From: a virus | Strand: one strand, 5' to 3' | Length of the DNA stretch: 22,167 bases | IMG/VR virus record: IMGVR_UViG_3300025648_000098 | Coordinates: 1 to 22,167 of that record | Shown: positions 7,774 to 15,201 of the stretch, one piece after another | Layout of the letters: each line of letters starts with the position of its first letter | Position numbering within the stretch: the first letter of the stretch is position 1 | Program-made: the position numbers and the translations under genes | Notes under the pieces: model-generated | Databases searched by the model: none | What the model saw: the letters and a program-made list of their open reading frames with translations, nothing else | Told to the model about the DNA's origin: nothing

Positions 7774-8340
7774 TTAGGCGAGTTGGATGATATTTACATT
7801 TACGCTAGGAGCAAATGGTCGTGTTGGTAATGTTCCTGCGGCAGTGGGTGTTAATGCTATTGCCGATGGACTGATGTCTGACCACCAGTAGAATTGAATA
7901 TAATCACCAGCATGGAAATAATTGATGTCAGTAACATTTGTGAGAGTTTGAGATCTTTGTGCGCTACCAATCGTAAATGTATAACTGGAATTCGGTGCAT
8001 TGACTCCGTTTACTGCATACCAATTAGTAATGTCGTAGTTGGTTGTTCCACCACTGAATAAAAACTGACCTTGGAAATCTATGTAGTAGTTTCCTGCGTT
8101 AGAAAAAGTAATTTGACTTCCATTAATAACTGAAATTCCATTTGCATAGTCAGTTGAGTTTATGCCAACAAGGTTTGCCGTAGTCAGTCCACCACTGCCT
8201 TGAGTTGTGGTATCAAAGAACGCACCAAAGTTAATGCTGTTCACCACAGAAGGATTGTTCAACAAAGATTGCTTGTAGTGCCTCCATGTGGGAGCACCTG
8301 CGGCTAGGTTAGTTTGAAGGGAATATTCTTGTGGCGTCAT
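7774..8340 (-). CDS. C1q/TNF-like beta jelly-roll virion protein
   Basis: The 188-residue product has a short helical N-terminus (MTPQEYSLQTNLAAGAPTWR), then a beta domain with the features of C1q/TNF-like folds seen in phage virions. These include SQITFSNAGNYYIDFQGQFLF, a polar WYAVNG strand and HAGDYIQFYWWSD, where family members have a G-D-Y-I/V-Q motif. Such domains form trimers and act as decoration or receptor-binding heads. It is the first gene after the capsid gene, separated from it by a strong hairpin at 8374-8409, so its level may be set below that of the capsid. Head decoration and tail-tip roles are both possible. Fold assignment is by pattern and is moderately secure. Confidence 0.62.
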   Translation of the reverse strand: MTPQEYSLQTNLAAGAPTWRHYKQSLLNNPSVVNSINFGAFFDTTTQGSGGLTTANLVGINSTDYANGISVINGSQITFSNAGNYYIDFQGQFLFSGGTTNYDITNWYAVNGVNAPNSSYTFTIGSAQRSQTLTNVTDINYFHAGDYIQFYWWSDISPSAIALTPTAAGTLPTRPFAPSVNVNIIQLA

Positions 8341-8373
8341 CGTAGTAAGGTTTTGTGAAAGCTAATCAGTTGA

Positions 8374-8409
8374 GGTGACCGATGCAAGTTTTATCCTGCA
8401 TCGATCACC
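8374..8409 (-). terminator. Strong hairpin between capsid gene and C1q-like gene
   Basis: GGTGACCGATGCA at 8374-8386 and TGCATCGATCACC at 8397-8409 form a 13-bp stem with a 10-base loop. On the minus-strand RNA the only non-Watson-Crick pair is a G-U wobble. It lies 16 bases after the capsid stop, the usual place for a late-gene attenuator. No U-tract follows it, so it may slow or partly stop polymerase or protect the capsid mRNA 3' end rather than act as a full intrinsic terminator. Confidence 0.6.
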
Positions 8410-8425
8410 GATAACTAACTACCTA

Positions 8426-9754
8426 TTACAGACCAGTCGAAGAGGTCGAGCAAGGAAGAGGCGCACCATCAAATGGGCAACGCTTGTACAAGACAGGAAC
8501 CACATTCTGTGGTCGAACTGGCTGGATAGCGCGTTGGATCTGATAGATGTGCTGACCGAAATCTCCGTAGAGATTGCAATCGTTGTCTCGGAAGTAAGTC
8601 CACTCAAGCTCACCCATAGCGAGTTGAGGAGCGAAACGGAATGTTCCCTCACCAACATACTGCTCTGGGACGAGACGCTTGAATGCGTCACCAGCGATGA
8701 CGAAACCAACTTCGTAGTTCGCGGCAACCCATGCTGGGTTACGGCGTTGAGCAAAGCCGTTTGTGACAGCCGAGCTAACGATAGGGTTGATCAGGACAAG
8801 GTTTCCGTTGCCGTCAAAACCAGAGGCGCGCAGAGGCTGTTGGTCGATACCAAAAGCGAAACCGCGATAGCCTTGGAACTGATAGCCACTGATGCTGTCC
8901 TCACCCAGCTTGAACGAACCAGCGGTCAAATAGAGGAGATCCTCTTTGACATCTGCGTCGTTGCGGATGTTTTCGATGGCGTCAGCGGAGAGCATGACTT
9001 GGAAGAACTCACCCTCTTTGGAGGCAAAAGGCTCTGCAAGCATCTCTTCACGAAGGAAGGTTCCGATGCGATAGAGCGTCTTGAAGTTCAGAGCAGAGTC
9101 AGGAAGAATCTGAGCGAACTTGGTGTTGATCTGTTGCATATCACCAGTGAGGTTGGCAGTGAAGGACTGGGTCGAATTGACCACATACTTCACACCAGAC
9201 TGGATGAGATACTGATAACGGATGTCAGCGTTGATGATCTGGAGGATGCTCTTCTCAAGGCTGACTTGAGCCTGAAGGTAAGAACCCTTAAACGCTGTGC
9301 GAGCTTGCTTGACGCAAATACGAGGGCCTGCGCCGCGAAGGGTCTGCAAGCTGAACTGGTACTCAGTCGAACCAACTTGGTCAGGAGTAGCACCGACGCC
9401 GCAAAGCGTAGTGTCATCGACGAAGGTTGGGGCGGCAAGAGAAGCGGCAGGCACTGCCATTTCCTCGACTACGCTACGGACAACATCCGAGACATTGGGA
9501 ATAGTTCCGCCGTCGATGGAGTTGATGTAGGGAGACTTACGAGCGAGAACTTTTGCGATCTGTCCGATGATGCGCGAAACATCCTTGGAAGCGAAGTTCT
9601 GGATCGTAGCAAGAGGAATACAATTGCTGAAGTTTGCGCTCGCGGTCGTGCTAGCTCCAAGATTGGAGTAATTGACTGGAGCCGTATCTGTGTTGGGGAT
9701 GTAACCGCTGTTTGCAACAGCAGAATTACTTACCCCAGTTCCTGTACTAGCCAT
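8426..9754 (-). CDS. Probable major capsid protein, HK97-fold type
   Basis: The 442-residue product has the size, composition and position of a phage major capsid protein. Residues 50-110 (ATIQNFASKDVSRIIGQIAK, then VSDVVRSVVEEMAVP) look like the helical arm. The middle carries FKTLYRIGTFLREEMLAEPF and VMLSADAIENIRNDAD, and the C-terminal half has NYEVGFVIAGDAFKRLVPEQ and LEWTYFRDNDCNLYGDFGQH, typical of capsid shells that cite an external scaffold. The tail has two Cys (KRCPFDGAPLPC). It follows the scaffold gene in transcription order, though five glycosyltransferase-like genes intervene. No protease is visible here. A long frame on the opposite strand covers the gene but has no family-like sequence. 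The HK97 fold is inferred from family knowledge, not demonstrated. Confidence 0.78.
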   Translation of the reverse strand: MASTGTGVSNSAVANSGYIPNTDTAPVNYSNLGASTTASANFSNCIPLATIQNFASKDVSRIIGQIAKVLARKSPYINSIDGGTIPNVSDVVRSVVEEMAVPAASLAAPTFVDDTTLCGVGATPDQVGSTEYQFSLQTLRGAGPRICVKQARTAFKGSYLQAQVSLEKSILQIINADIRYQYLIQSGVKYVVNSTQSFTANLTGDMQQINTKFAQILPDSALNFKTLYRIGTFLREEMLAEPFASKEGEFFQVMLSADAIENIRNDADVKEDLLYLTAGSFKLGEDSISGYQFQGYRGFAFGIDQQPLRASGFDGNGNLVLINPIVSSAVTNGFAQRRNPAWVAANYEVGFVIAGDAFKRLVPEQYVGEGTFRFAPQLAMGELEWTYFRDNDCNLYGDFGQHIYQIQRAIQPVRPQNVVPVLYKRCPFDGAPLPCSTSSTGL

Positions 9755-9933
9755 ATTATTTGGTTTGGTTGACTTGAAGGAGTCACAACCAATTGTGGTA
9801 GCGACAACCCCAAGGGTGTACGGATTTCGCGTGCGAAATCGATACGAAGTTTGGTTTGGTTATCGCTAGCGGCACGCTCTAGCTTTTGTTTGCGGCCTGT
9901 ATTAGTGAATGTTTGCGGCTTCCACCAAGCCAT
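9730..9933 (-). CDS. Possible 67-residue small protein before the capsid gene
   Basis: A frame from ATG at 9933 encodes MAWWKPQTFTNTGRKQKLER and about 47 more residues, ending 25 bases inside the capsid gene. An ATG two codons upstream (9939) and a GTG at 9954 are also possible starts. The N-terminal half is basic and helical-looking; the C-terminal half is hydrophobic with several Pro. I do not recognise it. It is the only frame that fills the 220 bases between the sugar cassette and the capsid gene. The same DNA also contains an inverted repeat at 9823-9840, so the region could instead be an untranslated leader of the capsid gene. Confidence 0.38.
   Translation of the reverse strand: MAWWKPQTFTNTGRKQKLERAASDNQTKLRIDFAREIRTPLGLSLPQLVVTPSSQPNQIIWLVQELG
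9823..9840. repeat. Perfect inverted repeat in the capsid leader region
   Basis: GATTTCGC and GCGAAATC are perfect complements separated by GT, about 70 bases upstream of the capsid start. It could be an operator, an mRNA stem or part of the small frame at 9730-9933. The tight two-base loop favours a protein-binding palindrome over an RNA hairpin. Confidence 0.4.
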
Positions 9934-9977
9934 TCCCATGCGGAGGGAACACACCGAGTTGAGTGACTATTACTAAA

Positions 9978-10568
9978 TCAATGATTAGTCGTCAATAGTA
10001 TTTTTTTAATTCTTTCTATTTTATCTCCACCACAGGCATGGAACACAAGCGAGTCACGGCTTAGATCATGCTCCCATGAGTTAAAACGATTGTGTGGAAC
10101 TTCTAATATTCTATTGTTGATACCATTCCAATTTTCATTTGTTAAGTGATGGAATGCCGCTTGTTCCCACCAGCCGTGATGGTTGTATTCATCCATCGAC
10201 CACATCTTGTCTAGTGTATCAATATTATCGCGGCAGTTTCTCAATGCCATCACACCGCAGTTATAACCATTGTCATCCTTGGATATTACTATGTCTTTGT
10301 CGGTATCTAAAAATTCAAGTAATGAAATTGCATGATTGTAAAAGAACGCATCAATGTCTACCGACACAACCCAATCATTACCACTGGAGAACGCTTCTTT
10401 CATGCATGGTATTTTATGCCATGACGCTGGTTTTTCTTGCGTAGGATATACTTCTACTAATCTGTAGTTAAATCCATGCGTGTCACAATATTTTTGTGAT
10501 ATTGGCGACACAAGTTCCGCCATCCCTCTAAAGTTATCAGTAAAGATGGAAACTACCTGAACTTTCAC
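9978..10568 (-). CDS. GT34-like (galactosyl/mannosyl) glycosyltransferase
   Basis: The 196-residue product has the marks of a GT-A fold sugar transferase of the GT34 kind. These are an N-terminal strand (MKVQVVSIFTDNF), KIPCMKEAF before WVVSVDIDAFF with a metal-binding D71-I-D73, GVMALRN at 105-111, WWEQAAFHH at 133-141 and a late FHACGG. In this family DxD binds Mn2+ and the nucleotide sugar, and N-x-G...R-N and W-x-E-Q follow in this order, so the active site appears intact. It lacks a membrane anchor, unlike eukaryotic members. It is the last gene of a five-gene sugar cassette, overlapping its upstream neighbour as ATGA. The acceptor is unknown; virion protein, host polysaccharide and DNA base are all possible. 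Confidence 0.7.
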   Translation of the reverse strand: MKVQVVSIFTDNFRGMAELVSPISQKYCDTHGFNYRLVEVYPTQEKPASWHKIPCMKEAFSSGNDWVVSVDIDAFFYNHAISLLEFLDTDKDIVISKDDNGYNCGVMALRNCRDNIDTLDKMWSMDEYNHHGWWEQAAFHHLTNENWNGINNRILEVPHNRFNSWEHDLSRDSLVFHACGGDKIERIKKILLTTNH

Positions 10569-11191
10569 GATCTGGCTAAGTAGTCCCTGATCATCTCAGG
10601 AGAAGTTTGACAACAAAAGTCTGCATCAAATGGTATTTGATCCATGTATTCTCCGTATCTATCTCCTTTGAAAAACTTATATACTTCTGTGTATGGGAAC
10701 ATATTGTCGATCAATTGGTTTCTATAATGGTCGTAAGGATGATCTGTAAAATCGTAGTAGGTATCAATCTTGTCTGGACAGATAACCTGTAATGATGATT
10801 CGTGAAGGTTGTGGCGTGGACACCAGAATGTATGCCACCCTGAGTTAAGTGAATTAACAAAGTCTTTGATAGACCTTGAAAGCAAATACGCATCTGATTC
10901 TGCGTGAATTATCTTATCGAAACCATTGTTCTTGGCATATCTGACTGCTATAGCAAAGCTCCTATACCATCCTCCGTAGTCAAGGTGACCCTGACGACCA
11001 AGATGCTCGTCAAACCTATAGTAGTTTTCTGCTGGGCAAAACTCTGGACGCTCTGGAGATGCGTCGTCAAATATCATCAGCTTGTCGTGATTTATTCCAG
11101 AAGACTTATAGTATTCAAACCATGACTTGTACCTGCCGTTCCAAACATCTTGGTTTTGCGCGTATGCTGTGCAAAAGAGAAGAGTTTTCAT
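10565..11191 (-). CDS. GT-A type glycosyltransferase-like protein
   Basis: The 208-residue product begins MKTLLFCTAYAQNQDVWNGR and contains IFDDASPE at 40-47, like the V-D-D-x-S nucleotide-binding turn of GT-A enzymes, and KIIHAESDAYLLSR with E98-S-D100 at the expected metal-binding place. There is no signal or membrane segment. The C-terminal third (YGEYMDQIPFDADFCCQTSP) may form the acceptor side. It overlaps both neighbours by 4 bases (10565-10568 and 11188-11191), so the genes are translated together. E-x-D in place of D-x-D is tolerated in some families but lowers certainty. Donor and acceptor cannot be read. Confidence 0.58.
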   Translation of the reverse strand: MKTLLFCTAYAQNQDVWNGRYKSWFEYYKSSGINHDKLMIFDDASPERPEFCPAENYYRFDEHLGRQGHLDYGGWYRSFAIAVRYAKNNGFDKIIHAESDAYLLSRSIKDFVNSLNSGWHTFWCPRHNLHESSLQVICPDKIDTYYDFTDHPYDHYRNQLIDNMFPYTEVYKFFKGDRYGEYMDQIPFDADFCCQTSPEMIRDYLARS

Positions 11192-11925
11192 TCTGGCAGG
11201 CTATCAAAATCTATCTTGCAATCATACGGATAGTGCGCCCCATCGTATCTTATTACGCTATTGGTAACTACTAGATCCATTTCTTGAAGTAATGGTTTAC
11301 GAAGTCCAGCGGCAATCCAGAACGAACTAGATTGATTTCCGACAAAGAAGTCACACCCTGCAATTGCCTTGGCAACATCCAGACAGCTTTCTGTCTTGTA
11401 GTATTCAATAGCTCCTACTTCGTGCGAGAATTTTGCGTGTTCTTCCTCAGTTCCAATAAACACCGCTCTATTTATATACCTGTCGTACACAGGTTTCCAA
11501 GGGAAGTTTGGATTCATGTATCGCGGAGTGCGATTAAAAATTACTTTTCCTTTAGTATTTTCGTCTGCGTCTACCTTTAGCCAAGGCTCTGTTATTTCAA
11601 CATGACCATGACCTCTTGGTACATAATTAAGGTATCTTGCTTGGCAATCAGTTAGGGAAACATGGTGTTCATAGCACTCGCGCCATCCTGAAACATCGTG
11701 ATCAATTCCGTACCTGCCATCGTTCCACAATACTTCAATGTTTTGGCTTTCAAGTAATGGTTTAAGTGAGTCGTATTTATATCCGCTCATTGGAGCCATC
11801 CAAGGCTCGTCACGAATAACCATAGTAGTGCCACCCATCCCCTGAAATACAGGTAGAAATGCAATAATGTCACCTATGTGACCTGTATGCATGAAAGTTT
11901 GACGCTTCTCAAATGGGCTTCTCAT
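11188..11925 (-). CDS. GT-B (GT9/heptosyltransferase-like) glycosyltransferase
   Basis: The 245-residue product has HTGHIGDIIAFLP at 13-25, matching the G-x-x-G-D-x-x-x-x-x-P motif at the start of heptosyltransferase-like GT-B enzymes. FIGTEEEH at 156-163 and DFFVGNQSSSFWIAAGLRKP at 192-211 match their C-terminal sugar-nucleotide site, where D-x-x-V-G-x-x-S/T-x-x-x-x-x-A-x-x-L-x-x-P is usual. At 245 residues it is shorter than the roughly 320-350 of bacterial heptosyltransferases, so parts of the N-terminal domain are reduced. It overlaps the upstream gene by 17 bases and the downstream gene by 4. Its natural acceptor may be a lipopolysaccharide-like sugar or a phage glycan. Confidence 0.65.
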   Translation of the reverse strand: MRSPFEKRQTFMHTGHIGDIIAFLPVFQGMGGTTMVIRDEPWMAPMSGYKYDSLKPLLESQNIEVLWNDGRYGIDHDVSGWRECYEHHVSLTDCQARYLNYVPRGHGHVEITEPWLKVDADENTKGKVIFNRTPRYMNPNFPWKPVYDRYINRAVFIGTEEEHAKFSHEVGAIEYYKTESCLDVAKAIAGCDFFVGNQSSSFWIAAGLRKPLLQEMDLVVTNSVIRYDGAHYPYDCKIDFDSLPE

Positions 11926-12505
11926 CAGAGAGCGTATTCAACATAACCTGTGACCTGACTTCAAGCGTAGAACACTTTGCATGGTGAATTAATTTTAGAA
12001 TTTCATCCAAAGTATTTTCAATTCCAAGAACTTCAGACTCGTTAATTATTTTATTACCTTCTACAAGTGGCTCTTGAACAAATTTCTTTATCGCGTTAGC
12101 GCAATGCTCTTTGGTCGCATAAAAGATATATGCAGGCTCACCGCTATTTATGTGGAGAGTTCCATGATCTTCATAAGATTTTGCTATCTCTGGGGTGAAT
12201 TTCTTGTTTACCACATCGTAGTCGCTCATCCATCCACCACCTGCGGCATAGAGAGCGCACCAACGGATGAAGCGCGCGACAATCCAGTCAAACTTGTTGA
12301 GTAGTTCAGGATGTAGACCCATCGCGGTAGCCATGAGTTTTTGCTGGAGTTTGTTGTAGAGCGGACTTCCTAGAGCGTGGCTCCTGTTGAGCATGACTGG
12401 CTCCCAGCCTCTGTCTGTCCAGCTAGTCTTCCACCAGTTGGCGCAGGCGAATTCCTCGCCTTGCCTTGACTGGGCGATGTTCTGATAGTAGGCGTAGACT
12501 TTCAT
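11909..12505 (-). CDS. GT32-like glycosyltransferase with DxD motif
   Basis: The 198-residue product begins MKVYAYYQNIAQSRQGEEFA. Its core ARFIRWCALYAAGGGWMSDY places R78/R81, a G-G-G at 89-91 and D95-Y-D97. This is the hallmark R-x-x-x-L-x-x-x-G-G-x-Y/W-x-D-x-D of GT32 and related capsular polysaccharide enzymes, where the DxD chelates the metal and nucleotide sugar. The later part (HINSGEPAYIFYATKEHC) corresponds to the acceptor-side region. It shares one base with the end of the upstream gene at 12505 and overlaps the next by 17 bases. There is no membrane anchor, so it is probably cytoplasmic, acting before assembly or on soluble acceptors. Confidence 0.7.
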   Translation of the reverse strand: MKVYAYYQNIAQSRQGEEFACANWWKTSWTDRGWEPVMLNRSHALGSPLYNKLQQKLMATAMGLHPELLNKFDWIVARFIRWCALYAAGGGWMSDYDVVNKKFTPEIAKSYEDHGTLHINSGEPAYIFYATKEHCANAIKKFVQEPLVEGNKIINESEVLGIENTLDEILKLIHHAKCSTLEVRSQVMLNTLSDEKPI

Positions 12506-13575
12506 TAGTATGTCTTGTAGCCGACATGGAACACAGGAAGTCCAAGGTCGATGTGAGGTTGGTGTCCTGCTTGCCTTGCCCTGAGACAGAACGAAACATC
12601 CTCTCCCCTTGCGCTGTCGAATGGGCGGAAGTAATCGTATTCGTAGTCAGGGACATCAATCTTTAGGCTATCGCCAAACTTTTCTTTAATGTCGTTAAAT
12701 ACATTTCGGTGGACTAGCATACAGCCAGTTCCTACCCAATCGACTGGCACAATCGCATCTTCGTAGGCTTTTGCTCGCGGTGCTAGCAAAGGATCTGCGC
12801 ACATAATGGCTCCTCCCTCCTGACGACCGAAGTAAGCCGCGCCTACAAGGTTCTTTCCTGCGCCTATAAGCCTGTGTAGCAGGTGTCGTTGTAGCGGAAG
12901 GTCTCCTATCGCTCTAGCTCCCTGAACCCAGTACCTGAACCAAGCTGGGCGTCCGATTGATGGAATGATGTCATCGTCCATCATCAGTAGCCACTTGGCG
13001 TCTGTCTCAAGGAACTTGTGAGCGAGGCGGTTGCGAGAGTGTTCAATCTTCGCGTCACCGATACTCATGTCGAAGCGGATCTTATCTTTACCGAAGTCTA
13101 ATGCCATCGCCACATTGACGGCGGCAGTGACAGGATTAGAAGACTTATACCAAGGCCAACCAACAAAGATGTCGCGACCAGCAAACTCACAGCGGTACGA
13201 AGGTAACCCTTCTTTGGTTCGCGATTCGATGATTGTAGTAACTCTGACTGGCTCTGACTTTTCAATTGGCTGTTTTGGTTTTCTACCGCGCTTAACTGCT
13301 GTTTGGGGAATTCCAAGAACTTCATGCTCTAATCTGATTTCATCTGGAACTACAGGCCCATCTGCTAGCGTTTCTCCAGTTGGATATTCTGGTTCAGGTT
13401 CAGGTTCAGGTTCAGGCGTTGGTTCAGGCTGTGTCACAATAGGAACAACTGGAGCGACTGGTCTTCCGTCCAACCTGCGAGGAGGTGGGATCGGTGTCAT
13501 GAACGGATTCGGTGAGTCGGTAGCCTTCATTGTCCGCTCCTGCATGGGAGTGGAGATAGGATCAAGTATTGCCAT
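12505..13575 (-). CDS. GT2-like glycosyltransferase with disordered Pro/Glu-rich N-terminus
   Basis: The 356-residue product has two parts. Residues 1-110 are disordered: Pro-rich, with a PEPEPEPEPE run at 50-63 coded by GGTTCA repeats, then a basic KRGRKPK at 95-101. Residues 112-356 form a GT-A domain with KWLLMMDDDIIP (D200-D201-D202), VDWVGTGCMLVHRNVF at 278-293, GEDVSFCLRARQAG at 324-337 and a final VFHVG. The order DxD, acceptor loop, E-D, H matches GT2-type transferases. It is the first gene of the sugar cassette, 2 bases after the scaffold stop, and shares the CATAATT-ATG start context with the portal gene. Its base composition looks closer to the head genes than that of the four genes downstream. 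Confidence 0.7.
   Translation of the reverse strand: MAILDPISTPMQERTMKATDSPNPFMTPIPPPRRLDGRPVAPVVPIVTQPEPTPEPEPEPEPEYPTGETLADGPVVPDEIRLEHEVLGIPQTAVKRGRKPKQPIEKSEPVRVTTIIESRTKEGLPSYRCEFAGRDIFVGWPWYKSSNPVTAAVNVAMALDFGKDKIRFDMSIGDAKIEHSRNRLAHKFLETDAKWLLMMDDDIIPSIGRPAWFRYWVQGARAIGDLPLQRHLLHRLIGAGKNLVGAAYFGRQEGGAIMCADPLLAPRAKAYEDAIVPVDWVGTGCMLVHRNVFNDIKEKFGDSLKIDVPDYEYDYFRPFDSARGEDVSFCLRARQAGHQPHIDLGLPVFHVGYKTY
13391..13426. repeat. Hexanucleotide repeat coding a Pro-Glu run
   Basis: GGTTCA is repeated four times in tandem at 13391-13414, with a further copy at 13421-13426. On the coding strand this gives alternating Pro-Glu codons in the disordered part of the first glycosyltransferase. Copy change would alter linker length by two residues without a frameshift. 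Confidence 0.75.
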
Positions 13576-13577
13576 AA

Positions 13578-14891
13578 TTATGCGCCAGCTTCGTCAAGTC
13601 CAAGATCAATGGCGTCGGACGCATTCATCTTGATTCGTGACTGGAGATCGTTGGATTTGTTGACAGACTGAGTCGTAACATTTTGCTTCGGCATCCTTCC
13701 AGACGCCTTGAGCTTGCTGTTCTCATCAGACAACTTCTTAACCTGCGCCTCCAGAGCGGCCTTTGCAGATTGCTCATTTTGTAGGCTTACACTCAAGATG
13801 TCGCTGTAGACTGCGGCGGCGGCGATTGACGCACGCTCGTTGGCGGTCTTAGGCCACAGCGCGCTGTTGAATTTTCCTTCAAGCGCGGCAACATTCTTGT
13901 TGTGTTGCTGGATCTTCTCGACCTGTTCAGGAGTAGCGTTCTCAGGAGGCTCTTGGTATCTTGCCCAAGGTACTTCTTTTGTAAGCTGGTTAACATAATC
14001 TCGTACTTCCGTTGTCTCTTTCTGATACCAGTCCCTTGCTTGGTTCTGACGCTGTTCAAGGATCTGCTCTGCGTTCTCAGCGGCGTGCGCGATCTCAGCC
14101 TCCTGCTTTTCTTTCAGGTCTGACACATCGATCAGGCTACGCTTGAGCTTTTCGGCGTCTGTCAGTCCCAGCTTGTTGATGGCATTGTTCTGCCACCACT
14201 TGTCGTCAACCTTGTCTGGGCCACCTGCTTTCTCAATGCTGGCGATGAGGTCATCCGTAGCACCATTCTTTCGCATGATGCTGTAAATGTTTTCCTTCGC
14301 CGTATTGATTGGCTGGGTGTACTTGCTCTGGAACTCAGGATCGTTTTTGATATCAAAGATTTGCCTGAACTTCTTTAGCTCTTCGTAATCTGTTGGAGCC
14401 TGTACCTGTTGTTGTTGGGCTTCGGCTAGTCGTTGCCGCAACATTTCGGCTTCCGCCGCTTGCTTTTTGTACTCGCTAGCGGTTTCTTGCAACTTCCTCC
14501 AATTGTTTTGATTCTTTTCGGAGAGGTTCCTCGGCTGTTCGATGGCGAGAATTTCTGGATCGATTTCGGCTTTTTGTTCTTGAACGGAACTGGGTGAAAT
14601 TTCGACTCCAGCTTCTGGTTGTGGCACTTCTGTACCTGTTTGAACAGGCTCTGGAGTGATTTCGTTATGCTGTTCGCTCTCTGTTCCAGAGATGCTATCA
14701 AGTGTTGTAGTGTCTTCATTGGATTGTATTTGTTCTGGTTGTGGTTCTACTCCTGTTTCTCTTTCCGCCTCGTCGAGAAGCGAATCGATTGATTGATGAA
14801 CATCACTGCTGATTGGATCAGCGTTGAGGTTTGCGGCTCCACCATCGCGGTTAGCGGCGGTGATTTCTGGTACTAGGTTTTCTTCTTCCAT
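13578..14891 (-). CDS. Probable capsid scaffolding protein
   Basis: The 437-residue product is acidic, Gln/Glu/Ala-rich and predicted largely helical. Residues 1-125 are disordered and acidic (for example PEPVQTGTEVPQPEAG). Coiled-coil segments follow at about 128-172 and 255-300, and again at 370-400 (AKAALEAQVKKLSDENSKLK). The C-terminus is short and ends ASDAIDLGLDEAGA. Such layout, with a helical C-terminal coat-binding tail, is typical of scaffolds that shape the procapsid and then leave. It lies between the portal side and the capsid gene as expected, though the sugar cassette separates it from the capsid. No protease motif is seen. Function is inferred from composition and gene order. 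Confidence 0.68.
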   Translation of the reverse strand: MEEENLVPEITAANRDGGAANLNADPISSDVHQSIDSLLDEAERETGVEPQPEQIQSNEDTTTLDSISGTESEQHNEITPEPVQTGTEVPQPEAGVEISPSSVQEQKAEIDPEILAIEQPRNLSEKNQNNWRKLQETASEYKKQAAEAEMLRQRLAEAQQQQVQAPTDYEELKKFRQIFDIKNDPEFQSKYTQPINTAKENIYSIMRKNGATDDLIASIEKAGGPDKVDDKWWQNNAINKLGLTDAEKLKRSLIDVSDLKEKQEAEIAHAAENAEQILEQRQNQARDWYQKETTEVRDYVNQLTKEVPWARYQEPPENATPEQVEKIQQHNKNVAALEGKFNSALWPKTANERASIAAAAVYSDILSVSLQNEQSAKAALEAQVKKLSDENSKLKASGRMPKQNVTTQSVNKSNDLQSRIKMNASDAIDLGLDEAGA

Positions 14892-14897
14892 AATTGA

Positions 14898-15137
14898 TTA
14901 CATCGACACAAATGACGCCGACGAAGCATCATCATTTTTGTTTTCGTCTAAGAGTATGTCATTCATCTGGCGCAGGATGAACTCCGCGCCTTCCTTGTAC
15001 TTTGCCTCAAGGGCAACTGACTCAATTGTTTTTCCAGTAGTTGGTGGAATTTGGGAGTAAAGAAAGCCGATTAGCTTTCCTCCAGACTTTTGATGATATT
15101 CGCGAAATCGTGCAGAGTCAGATGTTTCCCAATTCAT
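14898..15137 (-). CDS. Small conserved-looking phage head-region protein
   Basis: The 79-residue product begins MNWETSDSARFREYHQKSGG and continues KLIGFLYSQIPPTT, then an amphipathic helical half with many Glu and Lys. The first 30 residues, with S-x-x-F-x-x-Y and K-L-I-G-F-L, resemble short proteins I have seen near phage portal and scaffold genes, but I cannot name a family. There is no signal peptide or membrane segment. The start lies 12 bases beyond a 9-bp hairpin (15150-15179) with no Shine-Dalgarno site. It precedes the scaffold gene by 6 bases, so it may be a head-completion or assembly factor, by position only. Confidence 0.6.
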   Translation of the reverse strand: MNWETSDSARFREYHQKSGGKLIGFLYSQIPPTTGKTIESVALEAKYKEGAEFILRQMNDILLDENKNDDASSASFVSM

Positions 15138-15149
15138 AATTTATTTGTT

Positions 15150-15179
15150 GTGTCAGAAGACGCATAGGTTTTCTGACAC
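15150..15179 (-). other. Hairpin in a short intergenic gap
   Basis: GTGTCAGAA (15150-15158) and TTCTGACAC (15171-15179) form a perfect 9-bp stem with a 12-base loop, filling most of the 64-base gap before the gene at 14898-15137. No U-tract follows on either strand. It ends 12 bases from the downstream start codon, so it could set mRNA stability, act as a processing site, or influence ribosome entry. Confidence 0.55.
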
Positions 15180-15201
15180 TAATTAATGTATGTCAACAAT
15201 A

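Noticed and set aside
8375-9772. 465-codon open frame on the plus strand opposite the capsid gene
   Set aside because: It mirrors the capsid gene almost exactly, has a low-complexity, charge-patterned translation with no recognisable motif, and would be the only plus-strand gene. The minus frame has clear capsid-like segments.
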